From: Stenotrophomonas sp. SAM-B | GTDB lineage: Bacteria > Pseudomonadota > Gammaproteobacteria > Xanthomonadales > Xanthomonadaceae | DNA: 64,000 nucleotides | NCBI RefSeq assembly: GCF_013387485.1 | Contig: NZ_JABBXB010000003.1 | Span: 62,001 to 126,000, forward strand | Direction: 5' to 3' | Shown here: piece after piece, positions 15,587-22,825 of the stretch | How the letters are laid out: every line of letters starts with the position of its first letter | Position numbering within the stretch: position 1 is the stretch's first letter | Position numbers and translations under genes: made by a program | Notes under the pieces: generated by a model | What the model was told of the DNA's origin: nothing | The model's input: the letters and a program-made list of their open reading frames with translations, nothing else | Database searches by the model: none

Positions 15587-15695
15587 GCCTCGCCTGAAGC
15601 GTTCACCCGGTGCCGCGCGCGTTCAGCCCTACGTCGGCTGGGCACCGGGGCCCGGGTCTATGCTGGAGACCTGACACCGGCATGGGAGATACATC

Positions 15696-15962
15696 ATGGC
15701 GACAGGTTGGGCAGGCGACGGCGCGGTCCAGGATCAGATCGACGCCACCGTCGATGACGCCATCCAGCGGGCGCGCGCACAACTGCGCGACGGCCCCGGG
15801 CTGACCCACTGCGAACAGTGCGAGGCACCCATTCCCGAGGCGCGGCGCAAGGCCGTCCCCGGCGTTCGCCTGTGCGTGCGCTGCCAGGAAGAAGAAGACG
15901 CCGCCCAGCACGAAGGCAGCGGCTACAACCGGCGCGGCAGCAAGGACAGCCAGCTTCGGTAG
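15696..15962 (+). CDS. DksA/TraR-type C4 zinc-finger protein
   Basis: Short protein of 88 residues with the DksA/TraR zinc finger CEQCEAPIPEARRKAVPGVR then LCVRCQEEED: four Cys, CxxC and CxxC spaced about 17 residues apart. The N-terminal 40 residues form an acidic helical hairpin remnant, much shorter than the DksA coiled coil, so it resembles E. coli YbiI and phage or plasmid TraR. Such proteins bind the RNA polymerase secondary channel or have unknown roles. The start ATG at 15696 follows GGAGATACATC. Its TAG stop (15960-15962) is part of the GTAG that begins the palindromic repeat just downstream. Confidence 0.85.
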   Translation: MATGWAGDGAVQDQIDATVDDAIQRARAQLRDGPGLTHCEQCEAPIPEARRKAVPGVRLCVRCQEEEDAAQHEGSGYNRRGSKDSQLR

Positions 15963-16017
15963 GTGCCGACCGTTGGTCGGCACGCAATAACGCATACCGA
16001 CCAACGGTCGGTATCTA
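15959..16017. repeat. inverted pair of GTAG-type palindromic repeats (REP/SMAG-like)
   Basis: First unit: GTAG (15959-15962), then the palindrome GTGCCGACC-GTT-GGTCGGCAC (15963-15983). Second unit, reversed: ATACCGACC-AAC-GGTCGGTAT (15994-16014) followed by CTA. Each stem has 9 bp and a 3-base loop, and the two units share the core CCGACC/GGTCGG in opposite orientation. GTAG-headed palindromes of this kind are a known repeat family in Stenotrophomonas maltophilia. The pair lies between the convergent zinc-finger and MscS genes and can fold as a transcript-end hairpin. Confidence 0.82.
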
Positions 16018-16038
16018 AAACCGGCGTGGCACGCTCCC

Positions 16039-16620
16039 TCAACCGTCCCCCTGGATCCCGCCGGGTGCCTGCGACGGATCCCGCCACCGGCGTACCGTGC
16101 GCTGGAAGAACATGTTGTTCGGCATCTGCAGCACCGTGCCTTCATGGCCGTTGCCGGTTTCCTGCAGCGTGGTGTAGATCAGGTTGATGTCGATCACCCG
16201 GCCCTTGAGCCCGGGCTTCTCGCCGTTCTCCAGCAGCTCGATGTAGTCGTGCAGGCGGAACGGACGTGTGGTGAAGATCAGCAACGTGCAGAAGATGTTG
16301 GACAGCACGCTCCACGCGGCGAAGAACGCCACCGCGCCGACGGCGGCGAAACCGGTGAAGGCAGTCCACAGCACCGAGGCCGATGCGCCGACGATGCTCA
16401 GCACGATCAGCACCGCACCGAAATTGATCACGAAGCTGCTGATGCGGCGCGCGCCCATCACCATTTCCGGCGGCAGGGTGTAATGCTCACCGAGGCGGCG
16501 GATCAGCCTGCGCGCGATCAGGCGCAGCAGCCAGGCCACCAGCACGGTCACCAGGATCTGCAGGGCAGGGACACCGTATTGCAGCCAGTCGTGGGTCCAG
16601 GCGGGCAGATGGTCTTTCAT
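16039..16620 (-). CDS. small MscS-family mechanosensitive channel
   Basis: Membrane protein of 193 residues, shorter than E. coli MscS (286). Three transmembrane segments are expected: about residues 13-35 (VPALQILVTVLVAWLLRLIA), 60-80 (SFVINFGAVLIVLSIVGAS) and the pore-lining 88-112 (AFTGFAAVGAVAFFAAWSVLSNIF), followed by the beta domain (RPFRLHDYIEL, GRVIDINLIYTTLQ) and VLQMPNNMFF. The large alpha-beta C-terminal cage is cut short, ending in GGIQGDG. It should act as an osmotic safety valve in the inner membrane. The start at 16620 (MKDHLPAWTHDWLQYG) is the closest ATG to the first helix. Stand-alone gene. Confidence 0.9.
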   Translation of the reverse strand: MKDHLPAWTHDWLQYGVPALQILVTVLVAWLLRLIARRLIRRLGEHYTLPPEMVMGARRISSFVINFGAVLIVLSIVGASASVLWTAFTGFAAVGAVAFFAAWSVLSNIFCTLLIFTTRPFRLHDYIELLENGEKPGLKGRVIDINLIYTTLQETGNGHEGTVLQMPNNMFFQRTVRRWRDPSQAPGGIQGDG

Positions 16621-16670
16621 GGGGGCGGAATTCCTTTGCAGCGATAGTGCCGATCCCGCCATGGTAATGC

Positions 16671-16690
16671 CGATGCGCGTCAGCGCATCG
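16671..16690. terminator. hairpin after the small lipoprotein gene
   Basis: Perfect 8-bp stem CGATGCGC / GCGCATCG with loop GTCA, 11 bases beyond the stop of the lipoprotein gene at 16701. No T-tract follows, so its strength as a terminator is doubtful. Confidence 0.4.
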
Positions 16691-16700
16691 TGGTGCCCGC

Positions 16701-16892
16701 TTACTGCACGGGCCTGCCGTACACGTCGAACGCAGCGATCATGGTGGAAGCGCACAACGGCGCATTCTGTGCGTACTGCACACAGACATCCGGCGCCTCG
16801 GGCGCCAGCGTGACCCGGATCTGCAGCGGGCTCCACGGCAGCGTGCAGCCGGTGGCCAGTGAGAGCAGCACGGCCAGGCAACTGGATGACAT
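16701..16892 (-). CDS. small lipoprotein of unknown function
   Basis: Protein of 63 residues. A short signal sequence (MSSSCLAVLLSLATGC) has a lipobox-like LATGC, giving Cys16 as the first mature residue. The mature part (TLPWSPLQIRVTLAPEAPDVCVQYAQNAPLCASTMIAAFDVYG) has a Cys pair CVQYAQNAPLC that could form a disulfide. The start at 16892 is backed by AAGGAG with 8-base spacing. I do not recognise the family. It is transcribed divergently from the ECF sigma factor operon, and one arm of the inverted repeat at 16949-17005 faces it, so control by that sigma factor is a reasonable guess. Confidence 0.7.
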   Translation of the reverse strand: MSSSCLAVLLSLATGCTLPWSPLQIRVTLAPEAPDVCVQYAQNAPLCASTMIAAFDVYGRPVQ

Positions 16893-16948
16893 GGGGATAC
16901 TCCTTGGCGAGCGCCGGTAGTGACAAGGGATTGGATGCCGCTGCCACC

Positions 16949-17005
16949 GGAAAGGTTTAAAGGCCGCGCAGAAAAAGAAATCCACCGGCGGCTTAAACCT
17001 TTTCC
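16949..17005. promoter_or_regulatory. inverted repeat between divergent lipoprotein and ECF sigma genes
   Basis: GGAAAGGTTTAA (16949-16960, plus strand) and, on the minus strand, GGAAAAGGTTTAA (17005-16993) are near-identical elements facing each other across 32 bases. ECF sigma factors usually recognise a -35 box beginning GGAA, so each arm could be a -35 region: the left arm drives the sigma operon (start 17028), the right arm the lipoprotein gene (start 16892). A repressor-binding palindrome is the alternative. Confidence 0.5.
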
Positions 17006-17027
17006 ATGCCCCCCGCATCCAACGGAT

Positions 17028-17612
17028 ATGCTCGACACGACCATGCCCACTTCCAGCGCCCCGACCGAGGCCGATGCCGCCGATGACCACGCCCTGGTGC
17101 GTGCCGCGGCGGCCGGTGACGTCGCGGCGTACGAGCGCATCTACCGGCGGCATTCGCCGCGGGTGTACGCCGTGCTGTGGCGCCTGTGTGGCGGCCATTC
17201 GGCCCGCGCCGAGGATGCCCTGCAGGAGGCCTTCCTGCAGGCATGGCGCGCGCTGCCGGGCTTCCGTTTCGAAAGCAGCCTGGGCACCTGGCTGCACCGC
17301 TTGGGCGTCAACGCCGCGCTGATGGAGCTGCGTGCCAACGCCACCGGCGATGCACGCGATGCCGGCGAGGAGGGCTGGGAGTCACTGGCGATGCTGCCGG
17401 CCCAGGACCGCTGCGCCGGCACCTCGATGGACCTGGAGCGGGCGCTGGAAACGTTGCCGCCACGGGCCCGGGCGGTCCTGGTCCTGCATGACATCGAAGG
17501 GTGGAAACACCAGGAAATCGCTGACCAGCTGCAGATGGCCGTCGGCAGTTCCAAAGCACAGTTGCACCGTGCGCGCGGCCTGCTGCGTGCGCGCCTAGGA
17601 GAAACCGCATGA
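17028..17612 (+). CDS. ECF-type RNA polymerase sigma factor
   Basis: Extracytoplasmic-function sigma factor of 194 residues. Region 2: AAYERIYRRHSPRVYAVLWRLCGG...AEDALQEAFLQAWRALPGFRFESSLGTWLHRLGVNAAL (-10 recognition). Region 4: ALETLPPRARAVLVLHDIEGWKHQEIADQLQMAVGSSKAQLHRARGLLRARL (-35 recognition helix). No sigma region 3 is present, as expected for ECF factors. I prefer ATG 17028 (MLDTTMPTSS); 17043 is an alternative, and the frame is open from 16920. The stop overlaps the next ATG as ATGA (17609-17612), the usual sigma/anti-sigma coupling. The inverted repeat upstream suggests autoregulation. The inducing stress is unknown. Confidence 0.93.
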   Translation: MLDTTMPTSSAPTEADAADDHALVRAAAAGDVAAYERIYRRHSPRVYAVLWRLCGGHSARAEDALQEAFLQAWRALPGFRFESSLGTWLHRLGVNAALMELRANATGDARDAGEEGWESLAMLPAQDRCAGTSMDLERALETLPPRARAVLVLHDIEGWKHQEIADQLQMAVGSSKAQLHRARGLLRARLGETA

Positions 17613-18127
17613 ACCCCCATGATTCCGATCACGACGAGCTGACTGCACACCTGCATGCCCTGCCGACCGAGCGCGTCCCGCCGGCGCGGGTGTGGCAGGC
17701 CATCGCCGCCCAACTGCCGGCCCAGAGCGCGGCCCCGTCCCCGGCGGCGACCGTGCCCACGTTGTCAACGCGTCACCGGCGTCGGCGCTGGCCGCTGCGC
17801 ATCGGGCTCGGCCTGGCGGCCGCGCTGGCGGTGCTGATGGTGGTGCCGACCCCGGTCCCGCATACGCCGGCACCGTCGCTGCTGCAGCGCCAGGCCGATG
17901 CGATGGCCGGCGAGTACCAGCAGGCCATCGCGGCCCTGCCCAATGCCGAGGTCACCGAGGAATGGCGCCCGGCCCTGCACGAACTCGACGCCAGTGCGGA
18001 CAACATCCGTGCGGCCATCGCTGAAAATCCCCGCTCGCGCTATCTGCTCGGGCAACTGCAGCGTACCTATGCGCTGCGGCTGGAACTGACCCAGCAGGCG
18101 GTGTTGTCCACCGGCCTGCCCACCTGA
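17609..18127 (+). CDS. putative membrane anti-sigma factor
   Basis: Protein of 172 residues coupled by ATGA overlap to the ECF sigma gene. The N-terminal 70 residues (HDELTAHLHALPTERVPPARVWQAIAAQLPAQ) have the short helical layout typical of anti-sigma domains but no zinc-binding HxxxCxxC. One transmembrane segment follows at about residues 63-80 (WPLRIGLGLAAALAVLMVV) after RHRRRR, so the N-terminus is cytoplasmic. The periplasmic part is a helical bundle (LLQRQADAMAGEYQQAIAAL, AENPRSRYLLGQLQRTYALRLELTQQA). No family is recognised with certainty; the anti-sigma role is inferred from position, topology and coupling. Confidence 0.72.
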   Translation: MNPHDSDHDELTAHLHALPTERVPPARVWQAIAAQLPAQSAAPSPAATVPTLSTRHRRRRWPLRIGLGLAAALAVLMVVPTPVPHTPAPSLLQRQADAMAGEYQQAIAALPNAEVTEEWRPALHELDASADNIRAAIAENPRSRYLLGQLQRTYALRLELTQQAVLSTGLPT

Positions 18128-18138
18128 AGGAGAACCCC

Positions 18139-19020
18139 ATGCGTATTCCTCTGTCCCTGATCGCCGCGCTCGCCCTGTGCCTGCCGCTGGTCGCCCAGGC
18201 CGCTACCAGCATCAACGAGCGCCATCCCCTGGGCGCTGGCGGGCGCGTGGAAATCAGCAACATCTCCGGCAAGGTCACTGTCCGTGGCTGGGATCGCAGT
18301 GACGTGGCGCTGACCGGCTCATTGGCCGACGGGCTCACCCTCAAGCAGGACAAGAGCAGCAACCGCGTGCGCTGGGAAGTGGAGTATCCGCGCGGGCGCA
18401 GCAACGGCGGGGCGACCCTGGAGCTGCGCGTGCCGCGTTCGGTGGAAGTGCAGCTGGGCACCATCAGCGCGGACATCGACGTGGCCGACATCGACGTACG
18501 CCGCCTGCAGGCCAACAGTGTCAGCGGCAGCATCACCGCGGCCGGGCGCAGTGGCGAGACCACGTTGAACACGGTCAGCGGCAGCATCCGTTCGCAGCTG
18601 CAGACCGCACGGCTGGATGCGCGCACGGTCAGCGGCCAGCTGCTGGCCGGCGGTGGGGCATCGGGGGAAGTGGCGGCCGAATCGGTCTCCGGCCGGGTCA
18701 ATGTCAATGCCGGGCGGATCCAGCGGCTGGCGGTGGAAACCGTCTCGGGCAGCCTGGACGTGAGCGCGACCGGCATGGCGCCGGGCGGCAAGGTGACGAT
18801 GCAGACGGTCAGCGGTTCGGTCGCGCTGAAGCTGCCGGTGAACGTATCGGCGCAGTTGAACGTCAAGACGTTCAGTGGCGGGATCCAGTCCGATGCCGGG
18901 CAGGTGGAGAAGCCGCGCTATGGCCCGGGCAGCAGCCTGGATGCGCGTCTTGGCTCGGGCGATGGGGATATTTCGATCAACGCCCATTCCGGGAGCGTGC
19001 GGGTCAGCCTGGGCCGCTGA
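18139..19020 (+). CDS. DUF4097-type exported beta-repeat protein
   Basis: Protein of 293 residues with a Sec signal peptide (MRIPLSLIAALALCLPLVAQAA) and a repetitive beta-helix-like body: ISGKVTVRGW, ISADIDVADIDVRRLQANSVSGSITAAG, LNTVSGSIRSQLQ, ARTVSGQLLAGG, AESVSGRVNVNAG, VETVSGSLDVSA, MQTVSGSVALKLP, KTFSGGIQSDAG. The recurring xxVSGxxxx turns every ~20 residues are the DUF4097 adhesin-like signature. It is the third gene of the ECF operon, 11 bases after the putative anti-sigma gene, with AAGGAGAA before ATG 18139. Likely the operon's envelope-acting product; its molecular role is unknown. Confidence 0.87.
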   Translation: MRIPLSLIAALALCLPLVAQAATSINERHPLGAGGRVEISNISGKVTVRGWDRSDVALTGSLADGLTLKQDKSSNRVRWEVEYPRGRSNGGATLELRVPRSVEVQLGTISADIDVADIDVRRLQANSVSGSITAAGRSGETTLNTVSGSIRSQLQTARLDARTVSGQLLAGGGASGEVAAESVSGRVNVNAGRIQRLAVETVSGSLDVSATGMAPGGKVTMQTVSGSVALKLPVNVSAQLNVKTFSGGIQSDAGQVEKPRYGPGSSLDARLGSGDGDISINAHSGSVRVSLGR

Positions 19021-19028
19021 GTGCGGCC

Positions 19029-19054
19029 ACCGCACCGGCCGATGCCGGTGCGGT
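19029..19054. terminator. hairpin after the ECF operon
   Basis: Perfect 11-bp stem ACCGCACCGGC / GCCGGTGCGGT with loop CGAT, 8 bases after the DUF4097 stop and 11 before the stop of the convergent small gene. The nearest T-run on the plus strand is about 20 bases further on (CTTTTTT at 19074), inside the convergent gene. Confidence 0.55.
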
Positions 19055-19065
19055 CGGCAGCAATG

Positions 19066-19245
19066 TCAGCCGGCTTTTTTCAGTGCCAGGGTATTGCCCA
19101 GCACTTCGATCTTGCCGCCACCCTTGCGGAAGGCAGCCAGATCCGCAGCGATGCTCTGGCTGCTGACGGCGGAATTGGACCCTTGCTTGCGGTCAACGCG
19201 AACGGTGTTGCTTGCCTTGGGGGAGGTCTTTGGCGTACGAGCCAT
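19066..19245 (-). CDS. small conserved-looking basic protein, function unknown
   Basis: Protein of 59 residues, MARTPKTSPKASNTVRVDRKQ then a compact part SIAADLAAFRKGGGKIEVLGNTLALKKAG. The first 28 residues are Lys/Arg/Ser/Thr rich and probably disordered; the rest could form helix-strand-strand. No signal peptide. Start ATG 19245 follows AGGAG at good spacing, which supports it over the longer frame to 19332. The gene is 11 bases upstream, in the opposite sense of reading, from the stop of the YkgJ-type gene (19257), and both are on the minus strand, so they are likely co-transcribed. Family not recognised. Confidence 0.65.
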   Translation of the reverse strand: MARTPKTSPKASNTVRVDRKQGSNSAVSSQSIAADLAAFRKGGGKIEVLGNTLALKKAG

Positions 19246-19256
19246 GGATGCTCCTG

Positions 19257-19604
19257 CTATGGATGAAGCGTGGAAGAAAACGTCGACAGATCCTGCTGTT
19301 GTCGACGGTAGTCCTGCCGCACGAGGCGGCAATCATCGCCGCCCATGTCGAACTGGCGGCAGATCGCGGGTCGCTGCGAGTAGATCGTGCAGCGCAGGTG
19401 ATAGGGGTCGATCGCGGCGCACCAGCCTTCTTCGTTGCGTGCCATCACCGTGCCGCCACGCGCATCGGTGTCCAGCAGATAGCCGGGCACGTTGTCGTCG
19501 GGCATCACGGTGACGGTGAGCCGGCAACACACCGCATCGCAACGACGGCAGTCGATGGGGTCGGGCTCGGACGATGTAAGGAGTGCAGCCAGGCGTTCGC
19601 CCAA
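19257..19604 (-). CDS. YkgJ-family cysteine cluster protein
   Basis: Protein of 115 residues of the zinc/iron-chelate-binding YkgJ type. The Cys signature is complete: DCRRCDAVCCRLTV near residue 20, EGWCAAID, LRCTIYSQRPAICRQFDMGGDDC near residues 70-92; CxIYxxRPxxCRxF is the diagnostic segment. Members are predicted to hold a metal or Fe-S cluster, with no proven reaction. No signal peptide. The start is ATG at 19604. It precedes the 59-residue protein gene by 11 bases. Confidence 0.87.
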   Translation of the reverse strand: MGERLAALLTSSEPDPIDCRRCDAVCCRLTVTVMPDDNVPGYLLDTDARGGTVMARNEEGWCAAIDPYHLRCTIYSQRPAICRQFDMGGDDCRLVRQDYRRQQQDLSTFSSTLHP

Positions 19605-19872
19605 TCTGAGTGTCTCTTTGGCGGCTCGGGGTGAAGCATGCTGTGAACGAGCCGGATCACAGCGATGAGCGATCCCGGCACCGCGGACAGGCCGACGGTG
19701 GCAGTATCGAAGAGGACGGTGGCCAGTCAGGCCCGGAAGACGATGCTGGGTGCATCAAGCGCATTGCGCTTTGAAGCCGAAAGATGATAGCGCTTTCGGC
19801 GTAACGTTTTGTTAATAAGGCCTTTCACGCCTCTTCAGGCCTTGTGGGACAAGGCCTGGCGCAACAGCGGGG
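19605..19872. other. 268-base gap with hairpins and no supported gene
   Basis: AT-richer than its surroundings at 19790-19830. It holds hairpins GCCGAAAG/CTTTCGGC (19776-19800) and CAGGCCTTGT/ACAAGGCCTG (19836-19858, 10 bp); the second is 15 bases past the yegD stop and is the likely end of that transcript. A 40-codon open frame at 19665-19787 is too weakly supported to call. Confidence 0.5.
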
Positions 19873-21228
19873 TCAGTGGGCGGCGGCCAGTGCCAGCCCG
19901 TGGACTACACCGAAGGACGGATTGCCGCGGACCAGGGTCGAGCCCGGGAAGGCGTTGGCTACCGCCTGCTGCAGATAGCCGGCGCGCGACATGCCGCCGG
20001 TCAGGAACACGGCGGCCGGGTCGTGGCCGATATCGCTGCGCACCTGCTCCAGCAGGGCGGTCAGCTCGCCGAGGTAGCCGCCGGCGGCGGTTTCCAGCCG
20101 CGCGGCGTCGATCTGCACCTGCAGGCCACGCTCGATGAAGTCCAGCGCACTGTCATGGCGGGTCACGCTGCTCAGGGCGATCTTGCAGCGCTCGACTTCG
20201 CGGTACAGGCGCGCGGTATTGCCGGTGTCCTGCAGGGCGGTCAGGCGCGGACCGAACGGCGCATCCACGTCGCGGTAGGTGTGCTGGCGGAAATCGCGCT
20301 GGCGGGTCATGTCCTGGACCATCGCCGCTTCCACGTAATGGTGGGCCGGCACCCGGGTGATGCCGCGGCCGAACAGCGGCATGTAGCCGCCCAGGCTGAG
20401 GGCCAGGTCGATATCGGTACCGCCGCGGGCGATGCCCCAGGCGCGGTGGATGGTCGGGGCCTGGCCACCGCCGACGCGGGCATGCGCGACGTCGGTGGTA
20501 CCGCCGCCGATGTCCACCACCACGGCGTCGTGCTCCTGCGGGCTCTCGGCGTGGTAATGCATCGCGGCGGCCGCCGGCTCTTCGAGGAAGTCGATGCTGT
20601 CGAAGCCGGCCGCGATCGCCGCGCCATGCAGGATGTCCAGCGCCTGTGCGTTGCCGGCCTCGCCGATCGAGCTGCGGAACTGCACCGGGCGGCCCAGCGT
20701 GGCGGTGCGGATGGGGGTGTCCAGCTGGCGCGAGGCGGTCAGGCGGATGTGCTCGAGGATGTGCGTGGCGATGCCGGCGATGGTCTGGCGCGCGCGCGGG
20801 TGCAGGTTGTAGCCGAGCATCGACTTGGGGCTCTGCACCAGGTTGCCTTCGTTCTCTTCGAAGTAGGCTTCCAGCGCGTCGTCGCCGTAGACCGCGTTCT
20901 GCAGCAGGGTGGTGGAGCTGAGCGGGGCGCGCATCTGCTCTTCCATCCACTGCCGGCGCACCACGCGCAGGGCCTCGCGGCGCAGTGCATCGGGCGTGCG
21001 CTCCTGGCCGGCGGCGCGGGCATCGCGCGCGGCCGCATCGACCAGCCGGGCCAGATCGTGCTCCAGCGCCGGGGTCAGTTCGAAGTCGTTCGGGTCGCGC
21101 ATCACCTCGGGGAAATACACGGTGGTGCGGAACTGTTCGGCCTGGCCGAACTGGATCGGCACGACCTTGCCGTCGATCACCACGGCGGCGGCGGAGTTGC
21201 TGGTGCCAAAGTCGATGCCGAGTTTCAT
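19873..21228 (-). CDS. yegD: YegD-type Hsp70 family chaperone
   Basis: Protein of 451 residues, an Hsp70 ATPase without a canonical substrate-binding domain, as in E. coli YegD (450). Phosphate-1 loop LGIDFGTSNSAAAV at residues 3-16; phosphate-2 VVVDIGGGTTDVAHARVG near residue 215; adenosine-binding FLTGGMSRAGYLQQAV near residue 420. Connect segments EEPAAAAMHY and RGGTDIDLAL are present. ATG at 21228 sits directly before the first loop. It stands alone, divergent from yjdM over 118 bases. The physiological client of YegD is not established. Confidence 0.92.
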   Translation of the reverse strand: MKLGIDFGTSNSAAAVVIDGKVVPIQFGQAEQFRTTVYFPEVMRDPNDFELTPALEHDLARLVDAAARDARAAGQERTPDALRREALRVVRRQWMEEQMRAPLSSTTLLQNAVYGDDALEAYFEENEGNLVQSPKSMLGYNLHPRARQTIAGIATHILEHIRLTASRQLDTPIRTATLGRPVQFRSSIGEAGNAQALDILHGAAIAAGFDSIDFLEEPAAAAMHYHAESPQEHDAVVVDIGGGTTDVAHARVGGGQAPTIHRAWGIARGGTDIDLALSLGGYMPLFGRGITRVPAHHYVEAAMVQDMTRQRDFRQHTYRDVDAPFGPRLTALQDTGNTARLYREVERCKIALSSVTRHDSALDFIERGLQVQIDAARLETAAGGYLGELTALLEQVRSDIGHDPAAVFLTGGMSRAGYLQQAVANAFPGSTLVRGNPSFGVVHGLALAAAH

Positions 21229-21346
21229 GCGCGGGCCGGGCCGGTGGTCAGGGGGCGCGCACTTTGCGGCAACGGGACCGCCGACGCAAGGGCAGGGGGT
21301 AACGGGCGGTTACAATGGCGGCCGTTTCGTTACCGAAGAGCTGTCG

Positions 21347-21682
21347 ATGTCCGCCATTCCCGCCTGCCCGCAGTGCACCCTGGAAAACACCTATGCCGAT
21401 GGCGCGCTGTTCATCTGCGCGGACTGCGGCCACGAGTGGGCGGCCGGTGATGGCGGCGGCGAGGCCCTGGTGGTACGCGACAGCAACGGCAACGTGCTGG
21501 CCGCCGGCGACACCGTCACCGTGATCAAGGACCTGAAGGTGAAGGGCTCCTCGATCCCGCTCAAGCAGGGCACCGTGATCCGCAACATCCGTCTGGTCGA
21601 GGACGATGCCGAGCACATCGAAGGCAACTCGGAAAAGATCAAGGGGCTGGTCCTGAAGACCTGCTTCCTCAAGAAGGCCTGA
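21347..21682 (+). CDS. yjdM: YjdM (PhnA-family) zinc-ribbon protein
   Basis: Protein of 111 residues with an N-terminal zinc ribbon (PACPQCTLENTYADGALFICADCGHEW: CxxC and CxxC) and the PhnA C-terminal SH3-like domain (GDTVTVIKDLKVKGSSIPLKQGTVIRNIRLVEDDAEHIEGN, ending KIKGLVLKTCFLKK). Despite the old name alkylphosphonate uptake protein, the family is not known to catalyse phosphonate metabolism, and no phn genes are near. Start ATG 21347. Its stop is 6 bases from the convergent TPR gene. Confidence 0.92.
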   Translation: MSAIPACPQCTLENTYADGALFICADCGHEWAAGDGGGEALVVRDSNGNVLAAGDTVTVIKDLKVKGSSIPLKQGTVIRNIRLVEDDAEHIEGNSEKIKGLVLKTCFLKKA

Positions 21683-21688
21683 TCGGCC

Positions 21689-22825
21689 TCAGTCGGCGTG
21701 GGCGCCCCGCTGGCGCCAGCGCTGCAGGCTGTCCAGCTTGGCCTGGTAGCGGGATTGGAGCGCATCGCCGTTTTCCGCGGCCAGGTCACGCGCGCGCTGC
21801 ATCTCCTGCGAGGCGCGGTTCGGGTTGCCGGCCAGGAAGTAGGCGCGGGCCAGGGCGAAGTGGAACGGGTGGGCCGTGTCATACAGGCGCACCGCGCGGC
21901 GGTAGAAGCGGACGGCCCCTGCATAATCGCGCCGCTGTTCCGCCCGTGCCCCGAGGATGTACTGCGCGAAGGGGTCGTTGCGCTGCACCCGGGCCAGACG
22001 GTCGTCCAGCCGCTCGGCCTCCCGGGTATCGCCCAGCCGACGGTAGAGCGCGCTGGCGTTGCTCAGGCTGGCACCGTGCCGTGGCTGCAGCCGCAGGGCG
22101 GTTTCATAGTCCCTGCGGGCCTGGGCGGTGTCGCCAATGCGCGCATCGAGCACGCCGAGATTGTTCCAGCTCCCCACGAAGTCCGGCGCCATGCGCAGCG
22201 CGGCCTGGAAGTTGGCGCGCGCGCCGGCGGAATCCCCGGCGGCCATCCGGTCGGCCCCCCGGTTGTTGTAGAAATGGGCCAGTGCCCGCTGCCGGTTGAT
22301 CTTCTGCGGCCCGTAGCGGTCATACAGCACGTTGTGGTCCAGATCGACGGTGCCGCTGCGCCCGTCCAGCACGATGCCGGCATTGACGTGGCCAACGCTG
22401 TAGATCACCCCGGAGGCCTGGTACCAGCTCACCACCTGGGCCACCTCCTGCACATGCGCGTCGATGCCGGCGAGGTTGGCCAGGGTGACGAACAGCAGGG
22501 TGAACGACAGGCAGTTGGCGCGCCGGGTCTGCCATGTCTCGCCGATCGTGTGGGTTGCATCGGCGTCGTAGGCCAGGTGCAGTCCCTGCGCGTCGAAGAT
22601 CATCTCGACCAGACGCTGCAGGCGGCGCTCGCGCGAGTAACCGGGATCGATGACCCGCTCGTGCAGCAGGGCCAGCAGCGGGGCCGGCACGTCCAGAATC
22701 TGCGCCGGCGTGGGCAGGGCGGTAGTGCCCGGTTCGGCGGCGATGGACGGCGGCGTGGTGTCGGCCGCCCAGACCGGCGCGGCGGCCAGGGCCATCCACA
22801 GGATCACTACTCTGCATGCGGTCAT
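21689..22825 (-). CDS. exported transglutaminase-like/TPR protein
   Basis: Protein of 378 residues with a signal peptide (MTACRVVILWMALAAAPVWAA). Residues about 60-190 look like a transglutaminase-type cysteine-protease fold: RRANCLSFTLLFVTLANLAGIDAHVQEV (Cys helix), SVGHVNAGIVLDG (His) and VDLDHNV (acidic). Residues about 190-370 are tetratricopeptide repeats (AHFYNNRGADRMAAGDSAGARANFQAAL, SWNNLGVLDARIGDTAQARRDYETAL, PFHFALARAYFLAGNPNRASQEMQRA). I chose ATG 22825 with GAGGTGA upstream; GTG 22834 is also possible. Likely a periplasmic scaffold or peptide-processing protein; a catalytic role for the Cys-His pair is inferred only. Confidence 0.83.
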   Translation of the reverse strand: MTACRVVILWMALAAAPVWAADTTPPSIAAEPGTTALPTPAQILDVPAPLLALLHERVIDPGYSRERRLQRLVEMIFDAQGLHLAYDADATHTIGETWQTRRANCLSFTLLFVTLANLAGIDAHVQEVAQVVSWYQASGVIYSVGHVNAGIVLDGRSGTVDLDHNVLYDRYGPQKINRQRALAHFYNNRGADRMAAGDSAGARANFQAALRMAPDFVGSWNNLGVLDARIGDTAQARRDYETALRLQPRHGASLSNASALYRRLGDTREAERLDDRLARVQRNDPFAQYILGARAEQRRDYAGAVRFYRRAVRLYDTAHPFHFALARAYFLAGNPNRASQEMQRARDLAAENGDALQSRYQAKLDSLQRWRQRGAHAD

